From NCBI RefSeq assembly GCF_002916655.1, contig NZ_PPSM01000014.1, forward strand, positions 1 through 64,000: 64,000 nucleotides of DNA. The letters are read 5' to 3'. The DNA comes from Novosphingobium sp. HII-3. Its GTDB lineage: Bacteria > Pseudomonadota > Alphaproteobacteria > Sphingomonadales > Sphingomonadaceae. The translations under genes and the position numbers were made by a program. Under the pieces are notes generated by a model. That model had not been told where the DNA came from, ran no database searches, and saw only the letters and a program-made list of their open reading frames with translations. This document shows, in pieces, positions 51,176-60,577 of this stretch (positions within the stretch are counted from its first letter, which is position 1; the number at the start of each line of letters is the position of its first letter).

Positions 51176-51634
51176 TCAGCGGGCGCGAAGCTCTCCTTTC
51201 GCGATCCGGTCCGCGTCGGAGCCGGCAGGTGCCTCAGGTATCGTCGACAGGTCGATGATGTAAGGCTGCTCTGGCGGACATGGCGGGATCACGCAAAGGC
51301 CGGCCATTGTCGGCTTGCCCTTGAAGATGCCGTTGCCGGAAACGTCCGGTGTGCGCAGGCGCCCGTCGTCGGCCCCGGCACCGGTGGGATCGTCGTCGCT
51401 TGTGGAGGGGACCCTGTACGTGTCCGTTTCAGGCGCGCAGACCACGATCTCACCCTGCCGGACAGTGCGCAGGCAGGCGTTGCGCGAAGTATCGCGCGTA
51501 ATTCGTCCGCCGGTCCCCAGCATCTTTTCAGCGATTGCCCGGTCGCTTTCCGAAGCGGGCGGGGCTTGTTGAGCAATCGCCGGGACGGGGGCCGCTATTG
51601 CGAGTGCGAAAAGGTATATCCAGCTTCTCGACAA
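51176..51634 (-). CDS. Small exported protein of unknown function
   Basis: 152 residues with a signal peptide (WIYLFALAIAAPVPAIAQQ). Two pairs of Cys are visible (ACLRTVRQGEIVVCAP and LCVIPPCPPEQ). The mature protein is otherwise low-complexity and acidic (STSDDDPTGAGADDGRL). The only start that keeps the signal peptide is TTG at 51634. No known domain is recognised. It is divergent from glpX and convergent with hom. Probably periplasmic; function unknown. Confidence 0.72.
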   Translation of the reverse strand: MSRSWIYLFALAIAAPVPAIAQQAPPASESDRAIAEKMLGTGGRITRDTSRNACLRTVRQGEIVVCAPETDTYRVPSTSDDDPTGAGADDGRLRTPDVSGNGIFKGKPTMAGLCVIPPCPPEQPYIIDLSTIPEAPAGSDADRIAKGELRAR

Positions 51635-51694
51635 TTCAAAATCCTCTGTCTAAGCGGTTAAAACCCTTCCTCCCTGGATTAATCCGGAGTGAAC

Positions 51695-52675
51695 ATGCCC
51701 GAAAACAATACCCCTGCAAGTCACGTACTCGATCGCGTCCTGGTTCTTGAGATGGTGCGCGTCACCGAAGCCGCCGCCATCGCCGCGTCCAATCTCATCG
51801 GCCGCGGCGACGAGAAGGCAGCCGATCATGCCGCAGTCGAAGCGATGCGCAAGGCCTTTGATGGCCTCTACATCGACGGCACCGTCGTGATCGGCGAGGG
51901 TGAGCGGGACGAAGCGCCGATGCTCTTCATCGGTGAGAAGGTCGGCGGTGCTCCTGGAAAGGGCCCGAAGATCGACATCGCTCTCGATCCGCTGGAAGGC
52001 ACGACGATCACGGCGAAAGCCGGACCCAACTCGCTGGCGGTGCTCGCCGCCGCCGAGGAAGGCGGGCTCCTGAATGCGCCCGACGTCTACATGGACAAGA
52101 TCGCGGTGGGCCCGGGTTATCCGGACGGCATCATCGACCTCAACAAGACGCCTACGCAGAACGTCGAGGCGGTAGCGGCCGCCAAGGGCGTGAAGCCCTC
52201 GGACATCAACGTCTGTGTGCTGGACCGTCCGCGCCATGAGGCACTCATCGCTGAACTGCGTTCGCTGGGTTGCGGCGTGGTACTGATCGGTGACGGCGAC
52301 GTCGCGGGTGTCATCGCCGTCACGGACGAGGACACGACGATCGATCTCTACATGGGATCGGGCGGCGCCCCCGAAGGCGTGCTTGCCGCCGCTGCGCTGC
52401 GCTGCGTGGGTGGACAGTTCAACGGCCGCCTGCTCTTCCGCAACGACGACGAACGCGCCCGTGCGCACAAGTGGGGCATCACCGACCTCGACAAGGTCTA
52501 CAAGCTCGAAGATCTCGCCAAGGGCGACTGCATCTTCGCGGCGACCGGCGTCACGAGCGGTTCGCTGCTGGACGGCGTGAAGCGCCGCAAGGGCGGCGTC
52601 ATGACCACGGAAAGCGTCGTCATGCGCGCAAGCTCGGGCACCGTCCGCTGGATCAAGGGCGAACACCGCATCTGA
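51695..52675 (+). CDS. glpX: Class II fructose-1,6-bisphosphatase
   Basis: Gluconeogenic phosphatase of the GlpX type, metal-dependent, 326 residues. The family landmarks are [66 protein letters not shown] (substrate/metal loop) and [13 protein letters not shown] near the end. The ATG at 51695 has GGAG six bases before it; a GTG two codons earlier is also open. A terminator follows 23 bases after the stop. It probably works in gluconeogenesis; no class I enzyme is present in the window. Confidence 0.96.
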   Translation: MPENNTPASHVLDRVLVLEMVRVTEAAAIAASNLIGRGDEKAADHAAVEAMRKAFDGLYIDGTVVIGEGERDEAPMLFIGEKVGGAPGKGPKIDIALDPLEGTTITAKAGPNSLAVLAAAEEGGLLNAPDVYMDKIAVGPGYPDGIIDLNKTPTQNVEAVAAAKGVKPSDINVCVLDRPRHEALIAELRSLGCGVVLIGDGDVAGVIAVTDEDTTIDLYMGSGGAPEGVLAAAALRCVGGQFNGRLLFRNDDERARAHKWGITDLDKVYKLEDLAKGDCIFAATGVTSGSLLDGVKRRKGGVMTTESVVMRASSGTVRWIKGEHRI

Positions 52676-52698
52676 TCGGCGGCTCCCCGAAGGATCCG

Positions 52699-52735
52699 AA
52701 AAGGCCGGTTTCGACAATGTCGAGGCCGGCCTTTT
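52699..52735 (+). terminator. Intrinsic terminator of glpX
   Basis: Arms 52699-52708 (AAAAGGCCGG) and 52726-52735 (CCGGCCTTTT) form a 10-bp stem ending in its own T-run, with extra pairing CGACA/TGTCG in the loop. Located 23 bases after the glpX stop. Confidence 0.85.
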
Positions 52736-52857
52736 CGTTGGGGGCGTGGGTCTCGACCAGCGAAAAGAGGGCCCGCTCTCTTGCATTCCCGGCTCTCCAG
52801 GCTACAGGGCCGGTCCCAACGACAGACCGCCAGGAAACGTCACGGGGATTCGCCAAA

Positions 52858-53793
52858 ATGAAGATCATGTCCGGCAACAGCAACCTGCCGCTCGCGCGTG
52901 CGATCGCAGCGTATCTCGAACTGCCGCTGACCGACGCCAGCGTCCGCCGCTTCGCTGACGAGGAGATCTTCGTCGAAATTCACGAGAACGTGCGTGGCGA
53001 GGACGTCTTCGTCGTTCAGCCGACGAGCTATCCCGCGAACGACAACCTGATGGAACTGCTGATCTGCATCGACGCGCTGCGTCGCGCCTCGGCCAAGCGC
53101 ATCACGGCGGTGGTTCCCTACTTCGGCTATGCCCGGCAGGACCGCAAGCCCGGCCCGCGCACGCCGATCTCGGCCAAGCTGGTCTCCAACCTGATCACAG
53201 AGGCAGGTGCCGACCGCGTTCTTTCGGTCGACCTGCACGCGGGACAGATCCAGGGCTTCTTCGATATCCCGACCGACAACCTGTTTGCCGCGCCGGTCAT
53301 GGCGGCGGACATCCAGGCGCGATATGGCGACCAGTCGCTGATGGTGGTATCGCCCGACGTCGGCGGCGTGGTGCGCGCCCGCGCTCTTGCGAAGCGCCTC
53401 GACAACGCGCCGCTGTCGATCGTCGACAAGCGTCGCGACCGTCCGGGCCAGTCCGAGGTGATGAACATCATCGGCGACGTGAAGGGCCGCGCCTGCATCC
53501 TGATCGACGATATCATCGATTCGGGCGGCACCCTGTGCAACGCGGCGCAGGCCCTGATGGATGCCGGCGCCGTCAGCGTGACGGCCTACATCACGCACGG
53601 CGTCCTCTCGGGTGCTGCGGTGAGCCGCGTGACGAGTTCGGCTCTCAAGGAACTGGTCATCACCGATTCGATCCAGGCAACCGAGGCCGCCAAGGCTTCC
53701 GACAAGATCCGCATCCTCACCATTGCCCCGCTGGTCGGCGAAGCGATCCGCCGCATCGCCGACGAAAGCTCGGTGTCGAGCCTGTTTGACTGA
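52858..53793 (+). CDS. prs: Ribose-phosphate pyrophosphokinase
   Basis: Makes PRPP from ribose-5-phosphate and ATP for nucleotide, histidine and tryptophan synthesis; 311 residues. [17 protein letters not shown] is the normal start. [21 protein letters not shown], the catalytic flexible-loop region [39 protein letters not shown] and the PRPP-binding loop [17 protein letters not shown] are all present. The start at 52858 is preferred; the frame is open upstream but runs through the glpX end and the terminator. Confidence 0.97.
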   Translation: MKIMSGNSNLPLARAIAAYLELPLTDASVRRFADEEIFVEIHENVRGEDVFVVQPTSYPANDNLMELLICIDALRRASAKRITAVVPYFGYARQDRKPGPRTPISAKLVSNLITEAGADRVLSVDLHAGQIQGFFDIPTDNLFAAPVMAADIQARYGDQSLMVVSPDVGGVVRARALAKRLDNAPLSIVDKRRDRPGQSEVMNIIGDVKGRACILIDDIIDSGGTLCNAAQALMDAGAVSVTAYITHGVLSGAAVSRVTSSALKELVITDSIQATEAAKASDKIRILTIAPLVGEAIRRIADESSVSSLFD

Positions 53794-53805
53794 GGCAGTG
53801 ACCGG

Positions 53806-54750
53806 CTATTCCCAAGGGCGGATTCCGCCCGGGGTCAGCCGGTTCAGCATTTCCAGACGCCGCGCCTGCCGCGCTTCGAGCGACAGCGTGAGGATAGGCT
53901 GGGGCCGTGCTATGAACTGTCGCGGCGATATACCGAACAAGTTCGTGAATTCGTGTATCAGGTGGCTCTCGTCGTAATAGCGAAGAGCCATCTCCTCGCC
54001 TTCGGCCGCGTCGGCGACGCCGCGCAGATAGCTGGCCATGTCAAGCGCCCGCGCCCGGCGCAGCACCTGTTTGGGCGGCATCCCGAAGTCGCGGCTGATC
54101 ACGCGTTCGAGCTTGCGGCGATCCACCCCGCAGCCCGCCGCCGCCTCCTTGATCGACAGACCCGGGTTGCTGAAGCTGATCGCTTCGAAGGCGGCGGTGA
54201 CGGGATCGGGCCGGCCGCCACCCCGCTCCTTCACCTGGCGGCGGGTGACTTCCTCTATTCCCTGAAGCCATTGCTCCGGCGGGGCGCCGGGATCAATCGC
54301 CGCAACGAAGTCGGCGGAGGGCGCATTCAGGACATCCGTGGGGACCACCCGGTCGACGTAGTCGCCGACGTGCGGGAGCTTCAGCGCCGTGCCGGTGCCC
54401 GGCCGGAGCGCGAACCCTACGCTGACGAAGCTGCCGCTGACCGTCACCGGCATGTGACGGGAGTTCGGTCCGAAGTAGAAGGCGCCGTTCCTGAGAAGGG
54501 CCGGGCCATCGGCGGTGTGTACTGTCCACTCTCCGCTCAGGAAAATGCGCACCGTGGCCGCTTCGTTGAGCAGACCGCACGAAAGCACATGGCCCTCCGG
54601 CATGGACATGCTCGACACGTGGAAGCGCGCCAGCCACGGAACCAGGTCGGCGGCCGGGCTGCGGTTGTAGGACATGGGCTGCCCATCCCGTGTCTTGCCC
54701 TCGCGCGATTTGACCATCGGATCGACCGCAGGGCGAAATTTACGCTGCAT
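53806..54750 (-). CDS. AraC-family transcriptional regulator
   Basis: 314 residues as given. The N-terminal ~150 form a cupin-like sensing region (VRIFLSGEWTVHTADGPALLRNGAFYFGPNSRHM). The C-terminal AraC helix-turn-helix pair is at about 200-280: LSIKEAAAGCGVDRRKLERVISRDFGMPPKQVLRRARALDMASYL, then YYDESHLIHEFTNLFGISPRQFIAR, the conserved second-helix motif. A perfect CtrA-type box sits immediately upstream of the ATG at 54750; starting instead at the in-frame ATG 54675 would put that box about 80 bases upstream. Target genes unknown. The stop is 12 bases from the convergent prs stop. Confidence 0.88.
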   Translation of the reverse strand: MQRKFRPAVDPMVKSREGKTRDGQPMSYNRSPAADLVPWLARFHVSSMSMPEGHVLSCGLLNEAATVRIFLSGEWTVHTADGPALLRNGAFYFGPNSRHMPVTVSGSFVSVGFALRPGTGTALKLPHVGDYVDRVVPTDVLNAPSADFVAAIDPGAPPEQWLQGIEEVTRRQVKERGGGRPDPVTAAFEAISFSNPGLSIKEAAAGCGVDRRKLERVISRDFGMPPKQVLRRARALDMASYLRGVADAAEGEEMALRYYDESHLIHEFTNLFGISPRQFIARPQPILTLSLEARQARRLEMLNRLTPGGIRPWE

Positions 54751-54751
54751 A

Positions 54752-54766
54752 TTAACCCTGAATTAA
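54752..54766. promoter_or_regulatory. Candidate CtrA-binding site (TTAA-N7-TTAA)
   Basis: TTAA (54752-54755), seven bases, TTAA (54763-54766): an exact match to the full-site consensus of the alphaproteobacterial cell-cycle regulator CtrA. It lies between the divergent araC-type gene and the histidinol-phosphatase-like gene, in GC-rich DNA where two TTAA words at this spacing are rare by chance. No binding evidence. Confidence 0.6.
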
Positions 54767-54909
54767 TGCCCCTTATTGCCGATACGCCGGGCTCAGAGGG
54801 TCGGCAATGGACGAAAATCCGGATGTGTTAACAAATGTCAGGATGATCGGGGTTGCAGGCGGCTGTCGCAAGGAACTTGACCGCTTCGCGCGCCACAGGG
54901 CAGAGCGAG

Positions 54910-55701
54910 ATGATGAAGATCGAACAGGATATCGCCCTCGCCCTGCGCCTTGCCGACGTGGCGGGTGACGCGATTCGCCCGCATTTTCGTTCCGGCATTT
55001 CCGCCGATAGGAAGATGGATGCCTCTCCGGTGACCGTTGCGGATCGTGCGGCCGAGGAAGCCATGCGCCGCATCCTCAAAGCCGAGGCCGGTCGCGATAC
55101 GATCATCGGTGAGGAGTTCGGCACCGAAGAGGGGTCGTCCAACCGCACCTGGGTTCTTGATCCCATCGATGGCACGGTATCCTTCATCGCCGGGCGACCG
55201 ATCTTCGGCACCCTGATCGCACTGCTCGTGGACGGCTGGCCGGTTCTGGGAATCATAGACCAGCCCATTCTGAAGGAGCGGTGGGTCGGAGCGAGCGGGC
55301 GTGCGACGACCTTCAACGGAGGGGAGGTGCGTACCCGCCCCTGCCGCACCTTGTCCGATGCCATGCTCGCGACCACCGGCCCGCAGTATTTCGACGACCA
55401 TCAGGGCGACCATTTCATGACGCTTGCGGCCAAAACGGACCACAAGCGCATGATGATGGGGGGGGACTGCTACAATTACGGCCTTCTCGCCAGCGGTCAC
55501 CTTGACCTCATCTGCGAGGCCGGGCTCAAGCTCCACGACTGGGCGGCGCTGGTGCCGATCGTCGAAGGGGCGGGCGGCACCATGTGCGACTGGAACGGGG
55601 AGCCGCTTAACGCCGGTTCGACCGGAGAGGTCCTGGCTATGGGAGATCCGGCTCGTCTCGAAGATGTGATCGAGGCTATGGCCTGCCATCACCACGACTG
55701 A
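54910..55701 (+). CDS. hisN: Inositol monophosphatase family protein, probable histidinol-phosphatase
   Basis: 263-residue Mg2+-dependent phosphatase. Metal-site motifs are DASPVTVADRAAEEAM, IIGEEFGTEEG (Glu pair) and WVLDPIDGTVSFIAGRPIFGTLIAL (DPIDGT); the late motif is LKLHDWAALVPIVEGAGG (WD/HDWA). The order and the GEEFGTEEG form resemble the HisN-type histidinol-phosphatases common in alphaproteobacteria rather than SuhB. An inositol phosphatase role cannot be excluded, of interest given the CDP-alcohol pathway candidates elsewhere in the window. ATGs at 54910 and 54913 are both possible; a longer start at 54853 is not family-like. Confidence 0.86.
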   Translation: MMKIEQDIALALRLADVAGDAIRPHFRSGISADRKMDASPVTVADRAAEEAMRRILKAEAGRDTIIGEEFGTEEGSSNRTWVLDPIDGTVSFIAGRPIFGTLIALLVDGWPVLGIIDQPILKERWVGASGRATTFNGGEVRTRPCRTLSDAMLATTGPQYFDDHQGDHFMTLAAKTDHKRMMMGGDCYNYGLLASGHLDLICEAGLKLHDWAALVPIVEGAGGTMCDWNGEPLNAGSTGEVLAMGDPARLEDVIEAMACHHHD

Positions 55702-55702
55702 C

Positions 55703-56125
55703 TTGCGCCTCTTTCTCTACGGCACGCTTCAGCCCGATGCAGCCACGCCGATGGCGGCATGGATGGGGGCGCGGCTGGCTCTTGCGGAACCCGCGTATGC
55801 GGCGGGGCGCCTCCATGGTATCGCGCACGACGGCGGCTGGTTTCCTGCCCTCGTGCGGGGGCAGGGCCGGGTCTCCGGGCGGCTGTGCGACCTCGCTTTG
55901 AGTGCCGGAGACCAGGCGCGGCTCGACCGCTACGAGGGTCGGGAGTACCGGCGGGAAACCGTGCGGGTACGAACGGCGGCCGGACGGCTGGTTGCCGCGC
56001 AGGCTTATCTATGGCGAGGCGCACCGCCGAGGGGAGCCTTGCGTATCCCATGCGGGGACTTTCTCGACTGGTTGAGGCGGCACCGCCTGCCGGTCTTTTC
56101 GCAGACTGCTTGCCTTCGGGCGTAA
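55703..56125 (+). CDS. Gamma-glutamylcyclotransferase-like (AIG2/GGCT) protein
   Basis: 140 residues. The start LRLFLYGTLQPD gives the family YGTL motif that binds the glutamyl group. PALVRGQGRVSGRLCDL and LDRYEGREYRRETVRVRTAAG with the catalytic-region Glu follow, and AQAYLWRG ends the domain. A TTG start at 55703 directly after the preceding stop is the only one before the YGTL motif. The C-terminus (LDWLRRHRLPVFSQTACLRA) is slightly long. It is probably cotranscribed with the histidinol-phosphatase-like gene. Substrate unknown. Confidence 0.83.
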   Translation: MRLFLYGTLQPDAATPMAAWMGARLALAEPAYAAGRLHGIAHDGGWFPALVRGQGRVSGRLCDLALSAGDQARLDRYEGREYRRETVRVRTAAGRLVAAQAYLWRGAPPRGALRIPCGDFLDWLRRHRLPVFSQTACLRA

Positions 56126-56248
56126 CTGCCCCTAAGGGCGCGTCCTTCAATCGACACGGTCGAGTCTGCCTTTCGGGAGATTCGCGGGTCGGCCTGGCGA
56201 AAAGGGCTGCCATGGCCGGCGGGACGTGTCCCGACCAAGGAGACGAAA

Positions 56249-56452
56249 ATGCCCAAGCTGAAGACCAAGAGCGGCGTGAAGAAGCGCTTCAAGCTCACCG
56301 CGACCGGCAAGGTGAAGCACGGCGTTGCCGGCAAGCGCCACCGCCTCATGAGCCACAACGGCAAGTACATCCGCCAGAACCGCGGCACGGAAGTCATTTC
56401 TGACGCCGATGCCAAGGTGATCAAGAAGTGGGCGCCCTACGGGCTCAACTGA
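56249..56452 (+). CDS. rpmI: 50S ribosomal protein L35
   Basis: 67-residue, very basic ribosomal protein of the large subunit. [17 protein letters not shown], then [19 protein letters not shown] is a standard L35. AAGGAG stands 7 bases before the start. It is directly followed by rplT, as in most bacteria, but infC, commonly upstream, is absent; the neighbour is the GGCT-like gene. A 6-bp palindrome (GGGACGTGTCCC) just before the ribosome-binding site may be part of leader control. Confidence 0.97.
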   Translation: MPKLKTKSGVKKRFKLTATGKVKHGVAGKRHRLMSHNGKYIRQNRGTEVISDADAKVIKKWAPYGLN

Positions 56453-56465
56453 GGAGTACTGACCG

Positions 56466-56828
56466 ATGAGCCGTATTAAGAGGGGTGTCACCACCCGCGC
56501 CAAGCACAAGCGTATTCTGGAACAGGCCAAGGGTTTCCGTGGCCGTCGCAAGAACACGATCCGCGTTGCCCGTCAGGCCGTCGAAAAGGCCGGCCAGTAC
56601 GCGTACCGTGACCGCAAGATCAAGAAGCGGACCTTCCGCGCGCTGTGGATCCAGCGCATCAACGCGGCAGTCCGCGCTGAAGGCCTGACCTACTCGCAGT
56701 TCATCCACGGCGTGAAGCTCGCCGGGATCGAACTGGACCGCAAGGCGATGGCGGACCTCGCCATGAACGAAGGCGGCGTGTTCAGCGCTGTCATCGCTCA
56801 GGCCAAGGCGGCGCTGCCGGCGGAGTAA
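56466..56828 (+). CDS. rplT: 50S ribosomal protein L20
   Basis: 120-residue basic protein that nucleates large-subunit assembly. [42 protein letters not shown] is the usual long N-terminal extension binding 23S r[42 protein letters not shown] is the globular domain. It starts 13 bases after rpmI and is followed by a terminator. In several bacteria L20 represses its own operon by binding leader RNA; no such site is recognisable here. Confidence 0.98.
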   Translation: MSRIKRGVTTRAKHKRILEQAKGFRGRRKNTIRVARQAVEKAGQYAYRDRKIKKRTFRALWIQRINAAVRAEGLTYSQFIHGVKLAGIELDRKAMADLAMNEGGVFSAVIAQAKAALPAE

Positions 56829-56868
56829 TCCGCGGCTGCGAAGCAGACGCTTCACAAGCGATTTCGAG

Positions 56869-56902
56869 AGGGGCGTGGAGCGGTTGCTTCCACGCCCCTT
56901 TT
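56869..56902 (+). terminator. Intrinsic terminator of rpmI-rplT
   Basis: An 11-bp GC-rich stem (56869-56879 with 56889-56899) around a nine-base loop is followed by TTTT. It lies 40 bases after rplT and before the pheST leader. Confidence 0.85.
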
Positions 56903-56977
56903 GCGTTCGGAGCAGAAAGCTCCACGTGGAACGCCTGCCTCCGGCAGAGGCCTCATAGATTGCGGTCGACGGCCCTT

Positions 56978-57021
56978 CTGCCTAAGGAGCGCCAGCACGA
57001 CCAACTCAAACCATTAGGCAG
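56978..57021 (+). promoter_or_regulatory. Long-range inverted repeat in the pheS leader
   Basis: CTGCCTAA (56978-56985) and TTAGGCAG (57014-57021) are perfect complements 28 bases apart, ending 11 bases before the GTG start of pheS. The right arm overlaps the weak ribosome-binding region. No leader peptide with Phe codons and no terminator hairpin is seen, so classical attenuation is not supported. Confidence 0.4.
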
Positions 57022-57032
57022 GCAGACGACCA

Positions 57033-58130
57033 GTGGACTACGCAGCAACCGGCCAGGAGGCGCTATCCCGCATCGCGGGCGCCGATGATCTCGATACGCT
57101 GGAAGCCCTGCGCGTCGAATTTCTCGGCAAGCAAGGCTCGATTTCGGGTCTTCTCAAGACGCTGGGCAAGCTCGATCCGGAAGAGCGCAAGGTGGAAGGA
57201 CCCAAGATCCACGCCCTGCGCGAAAGTGTGACCGAGGCATTGGCCAGCCGCAAGGACGTGCTGGAAACGGCCGCGCTGGACGCGCGCCTTGCCTCCGAAA
57301 CGATCGACCTTTCGCTCCCGGCTCCTGCCGCTCCTCGCGGGGTGGTGCACCCGATCTCGCAAGTGATGGACGAATTGGCGGAAGTCTTCGCCGACCTCGG
57401 CTTTGCCGTGGCGACCGGGCCGGAAATCGAGGACGACTGGCACAACTTCACCGCGCTCAACATGCCGGAAAGCCATCCGGCGCGCGCGATGCACGACACC
57501 TTCTACTTCCCTGACAGGAACGACGCCGGCCGAGAGATGCTGCTGCGCACGCACACCTCGCCGGTTCAGGTCCGCACGATGCTGAGCCAGGGCGCACCGC
57601 TGCGCATCGTTGCGCCGGGCCGCGTCTACCGCTCGGATAGCGACGCGACGCACACGCCGATGTTCCATCAGATCGAAGGGCTGGTCATCGACAAGGGCAT
57701 TCACCTAGGTCACCTGAAGTGGACGCTCGAGGCCTTCCTCAAGGCGTTCTTCGAGCGGGACGACATCGTTCTGCGCCTGCGTCCGAGCTACTTCCCCTTC
57801 ACCGAGCCTTCGGTCGAGGTCGATGTCGGCTACGCCAATCAGGGCGGCCGCCGCGTGGTCGGCGGATCGGGCGACGCACCGGGCCACGCCTGGATGGAAG
57901 TCCTGGGTTGCGGCATGGTCAATCGCCACGTCATCGCGGCGGGCGGCATCGACCCGGACGAATGGCAGGGTTTCGCCTTCGGCATCGGCGTCGATCGCCT
58001 CGCCATGCTGAAGTACGGCATGGACGATCTGCGCGCCTTCTTCGACGGCGACGTGCGCTGGCTCTCCCACTACGGTTTCTCCGCCCTCGACGTGCCGACC
58101 CTTTCGGGCGGCGTCGGCACGCCGGCTTGA
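57033..58130 (+). CDS. pheS: Phenylalanyl-tRNA synthetase alpha subunit
   Basis: Class II aminoacyl-tRNA synthetase catalytic subunit, 365 residues. The N-terminal coiled coil [26 protein letters not shown] is followed by motif 1-like [19 protein letters not shown], motif 2 [25 protein letters not shown] and motif 3 [22 protein letters not shown]. The start is GTG at 57033. The phenylalanine-pocket region [14 protein letters not shown] is intact. It is 19 bases upstream of pheT and forms the usual pheST operon. Confidence 0.97.
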   Translation: MDYAATGQEALSRIAGADDLDTLEALRVEFLGKQGSISGLLKTLGKLDPEERKVEGPKIHALRESVTEALASRKDVLETAALDARLASETIDLSLPAPAAPRGVVHPISQVMDELAEVFADLGFAVATGPEIEDDWHNFTALNMPESHPARAMHDTFYFPDRNDAGREMLLRTHTSPVQVRTMLSQGAPLRIVAPGRVYRSDSDATHTPMFHQIEGLVIDKGIHLGHLKWTLEAFLKAFFERDDIVLRLRPSYFPFTEPSVEVDVGYANQGGRRVVGGSGDAPGHAWMEVLGCGMVNRHVIAAGGIDPDEWQGFAFGIGVDRLAMLKYGMDDLRAFFDGDVRWLSHYGFSALDVPTLSGGVGTPA

Positions 58131-58149
58131 GCGGGAAGGATATTACACG

Positions 58150-60558
58150 ATGAAATTCTCGCTTTCCTGGCTGAAGCAGTACCTGGACACGGACGCGACG
58201 ATCGAGGAGATCGCAGCCAAGCTCAACGCCATCGGGCTTGAAGTCGAAGGCATCGAGGATCCGGCCGAGAAGCTCGCCGGTTTCCGGGTGGCCAAGGTGC
58301 TGACGGCCGCCCGACATCCGGACGCGGACAAGCTGCAGGTCCTCACTGTGGATACGGGCGAAGGAGCCCCGCTGCAGGTTGTCTGCGGCGCCCCCAACGC
58401 GCGGGCGGGCCTTGTCGGTGTGCTGGGCCTTCCGGGCGCGACCGTGCCCGCCAATGGCCTCGTCCTCAAGAAGTCGGCCATTCGCGGCGTCGAATCCAAC
58501 GGCATGATGTGCTCCACCCGCGAACTGGAACTGGGTGAAGATCACGATGGCATCATCGAACTTCCCGAAGACGCGCCTATCGGCACGTCCTTTGCGGAGT
58601 ACCACGGCGCCGATCCGGTCATCGACGTCGCGATCACGCCGAACCGTCCCGACTGCATGGGCGTCTACGGCATCGCACGCGATCTGGCGGCGGCCGGCGT
58701 CGGGACGCTGAAGCCGATCGAGGCATTGGATATCCCCGGTAGCTTCCCGTGCCCGGTCGAGATCCGCATCGAGGACACCGAAGGGTGCCCCGCCTTCTAT
58801 GGCCGCGTCATCAAGGGCGTGCAGAACGGGCCGTCTCCGCAGTGGCTCCAGGATCGACTGAAGGCAGCAGGCCAGCGTCCGATCTCGGCGCTGGTGGATG
58901 CCACCAATTACATCATGCTCGCCTACGGGCGCCCGGCTCACGCCTACGATCTTGCCAAGCTGAACGGCGCGGTCGTCGCACGCCGCGCGGCTGAGGGCGA
59001 GACGGTCGTGGCGCTGAACGAGAAGACCTACACGCTCGATGCCGAGATGACCGTGATTGCGGATCAGTCCGGCGTACACGACATCGCGGGCATCATGGGC
59101 GGGGAGCACTCGGGCTGCGGAGACGCGACGACCGACATTCTCCTTGAGATCGCGTACTTTGACCCCGAGCGTATCGCGAAGACGGGTCGCAAGCTGAACC
59201 TGACGTCCGATGCGCGGGGCCGGTTCGAACGGGGCATCGACCCCAACTTCCTCGAAGCCGGGCTCGCTCACCTCACGAAGCTCATCCAGCACCTCTGCGG
59301 CGGCGAGGCGTCCGAGATCGTTCGCGCCGGTGCCGCGCCGGGCACGCCGAAGATCGTCAACTTCACGCCTTCGCTGGTGGAGAAGCTCGGCGGTGTGAAG
59401 GTCGCACCGGCCGAACAGAAGCGCATCCTTGAGAGCCTCGGCTTCGCGGTCGTGGGCGAGGAGGCGGAGTGGGATCAGAGCTGGGCCGTCACGGTTCCGG
59501 GCTGGCGTCCCGACATCGACGGCGGCCCGGATATCGTGGAGGAGGTGGTACGCATCCACGGTCTCGACAAGGTGGCCAGCGTGCCGCTGCCGCGCGCCGA
59601 TGGTGTCGCCAAGCCGACCGCCACGCCTGCCCAGACGCTGGAGCGGCGCGTGCGCCGGGCAGCGGCGGCCCGCGGGATGCAGGAAGCGGTCACCTGGTCG
59701 TTCCTGCCGGAACCCGCAGCGCAGGCCTTTGCCGAGGGGCCGCTCTGGGTTCTTGCCAATCCCATCAGCGAGGACATGAAGGCCATGCGCCCCTCGCTGC
59801 TGCCGGGCCTGCTGATGGCGGCGAAGCGCAACCTCGATCGCGGTGCGGCATCGCTGCGCCTCTTCGAGCTCGGTCGCCGCTACCTTCGCGGTGCCGCCGG
59901 CATCAGCGACGAACGCCTCACGGTAAGCCTTGTGCTCGCGGGCGAGAAGGCCCCGCGCGGCTGGGCGACCGGAAAGGCGACGGCGTTCGACGCCTACGAC
60001 GCAAAGGCTGAAGTCCTCGCCCTGCTGGCGGAAGCCGGCGCGCCGGTGGAGAAGCTTCAGGTGATGGGTGAGGCGGGTCCGCAGTTCCACCCGGGCCAGT
60101 CGGCTACGCTGCGTCTCGGCCCCAAGACAGTGCTCGCCCGCTTCGGCATGCTGCACCCCACGGTTGCGAAGCAGTTCGACGTGGACGGTCCGGTTGCGCT
60201 GGCGGAAGTGTTCCTCGACGCCATTCCGGCGCGCAAGGGCGCAGCCAGCTTCGCGCGCGTCTCCTATGCGCCTCCGCCGTTGCAGGCGGTGACGCGGGAC
60301 TATGCCTTCCTCGTGCCCGCGCACTTCCCCTCCGGCGATCTGGTCCGCGTGGTCCAGGGCGCGGACAAGGCGAACATCGTCGCGGTTCGCCTGTTTGATG
60401 ATTTCCGCGGGCAGGGCGTTCCTGAGGGCCAGAAGTCCCTCGCGCTGGAGGTCACCCTTCAGCCGCTCGAGAAGAGCTACAAGGACGATGACCTGAAGGC
60501 GATCAGCGAGAAGGTAACGACCGCTGCCGCAAAGCTGGGTGCGGTCCTGCGCGGGTAA
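58150..60558 (+). CDS. pheT: Phenylalanyl-tRNA synthetase beta subunit
   Basis: 802-residue editing and tRNA-binding subunit of PheRS. MKFSLSWLKQYLDTDATIEEIA is the standard start. A tRNA-binding EMAP-like domain (residues ~40-150, FRVAKVLTAARHPDADKLQVLTVDTG), the B3/B4 editing domain (DATNYIMLAYGRPAHAYDLAKL), the B5 domain and the C-terminal FDX-ACB domain (AVTRDYAFLVP...FSRSYKDDD-like end) follow in order. GGAAGGA precedes the ATG. It is separated by 19 bases from the aldose-epimerase gene, which may share the transcript. Confidence 0.98.
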   Translation: MKFSLSWLKQYLDTDATIEEIAAKLNAIGLEVEGIEDPAEKLAGFRVAKVLTAARHPDADKLQVLTVDTGEGAPLQVVCGAPNARAGLVGVLGLPGATVPANGLVLKKSAIRGVESNGMMCSTRELELGEDHDGIIELPEDAPIGTSFAEYHGADPVIDVAITPNRPDCMGVYGIARDLAAAGVGTLKPIEALDIPGSFPCPVEIRIEDTEGCPAFYGRVIKGVQNGPSPQWLQDRLKAAGQRPISALVDATNYIMLAYGRPAHAYDLAKLNGAVVARRAAEGETVVALNEKTYTLDAEMTVIADQSGVHDIAGIMGGEHSGCGDATTDILLEIAYFDPERIAKTGRKLNLTSDARGRFERGIDPNFLEAGLAHLTKLIQHLCGGEASEIVRAGAAPGTPKIVNFTPSLVEKLGGVKVAPAEQKRILESLGFAVVGEEAEWDQSWAVTVPGWRPDIDGGPDIVEEVVRIHGLDKVASVPLPRADGVAKPTATPAQTLERRVRRAAAARGMQEAVTWSFLPEPAAQAFAEGPLWVLANPISEDMKAMRPSLLPGLLMAAKRNLDRGAASLRLFELGRRYLRGAAGISDERLTVSLVLAGEKAPRGWATGKATAFDAYDAKAEVLALLAEAGAPVEKLQVMGEAGPQFHPGQSATLRLGPKTVLARFGMLHPTVAKQFDVDGPVALAEVFLDAIPARKGAASFARVSYAPPPLQAVTRDYAFLVPAHFPSGDLVRVVQGADKANIVAVRLFDDFRGQGVPEGQKSLALEVTLQPLEKSYKDDDLKAISEKVTTAAAKLGAVLRG

Positions 60559-60577
60559 CGGACAAGGGAGATCGCCG

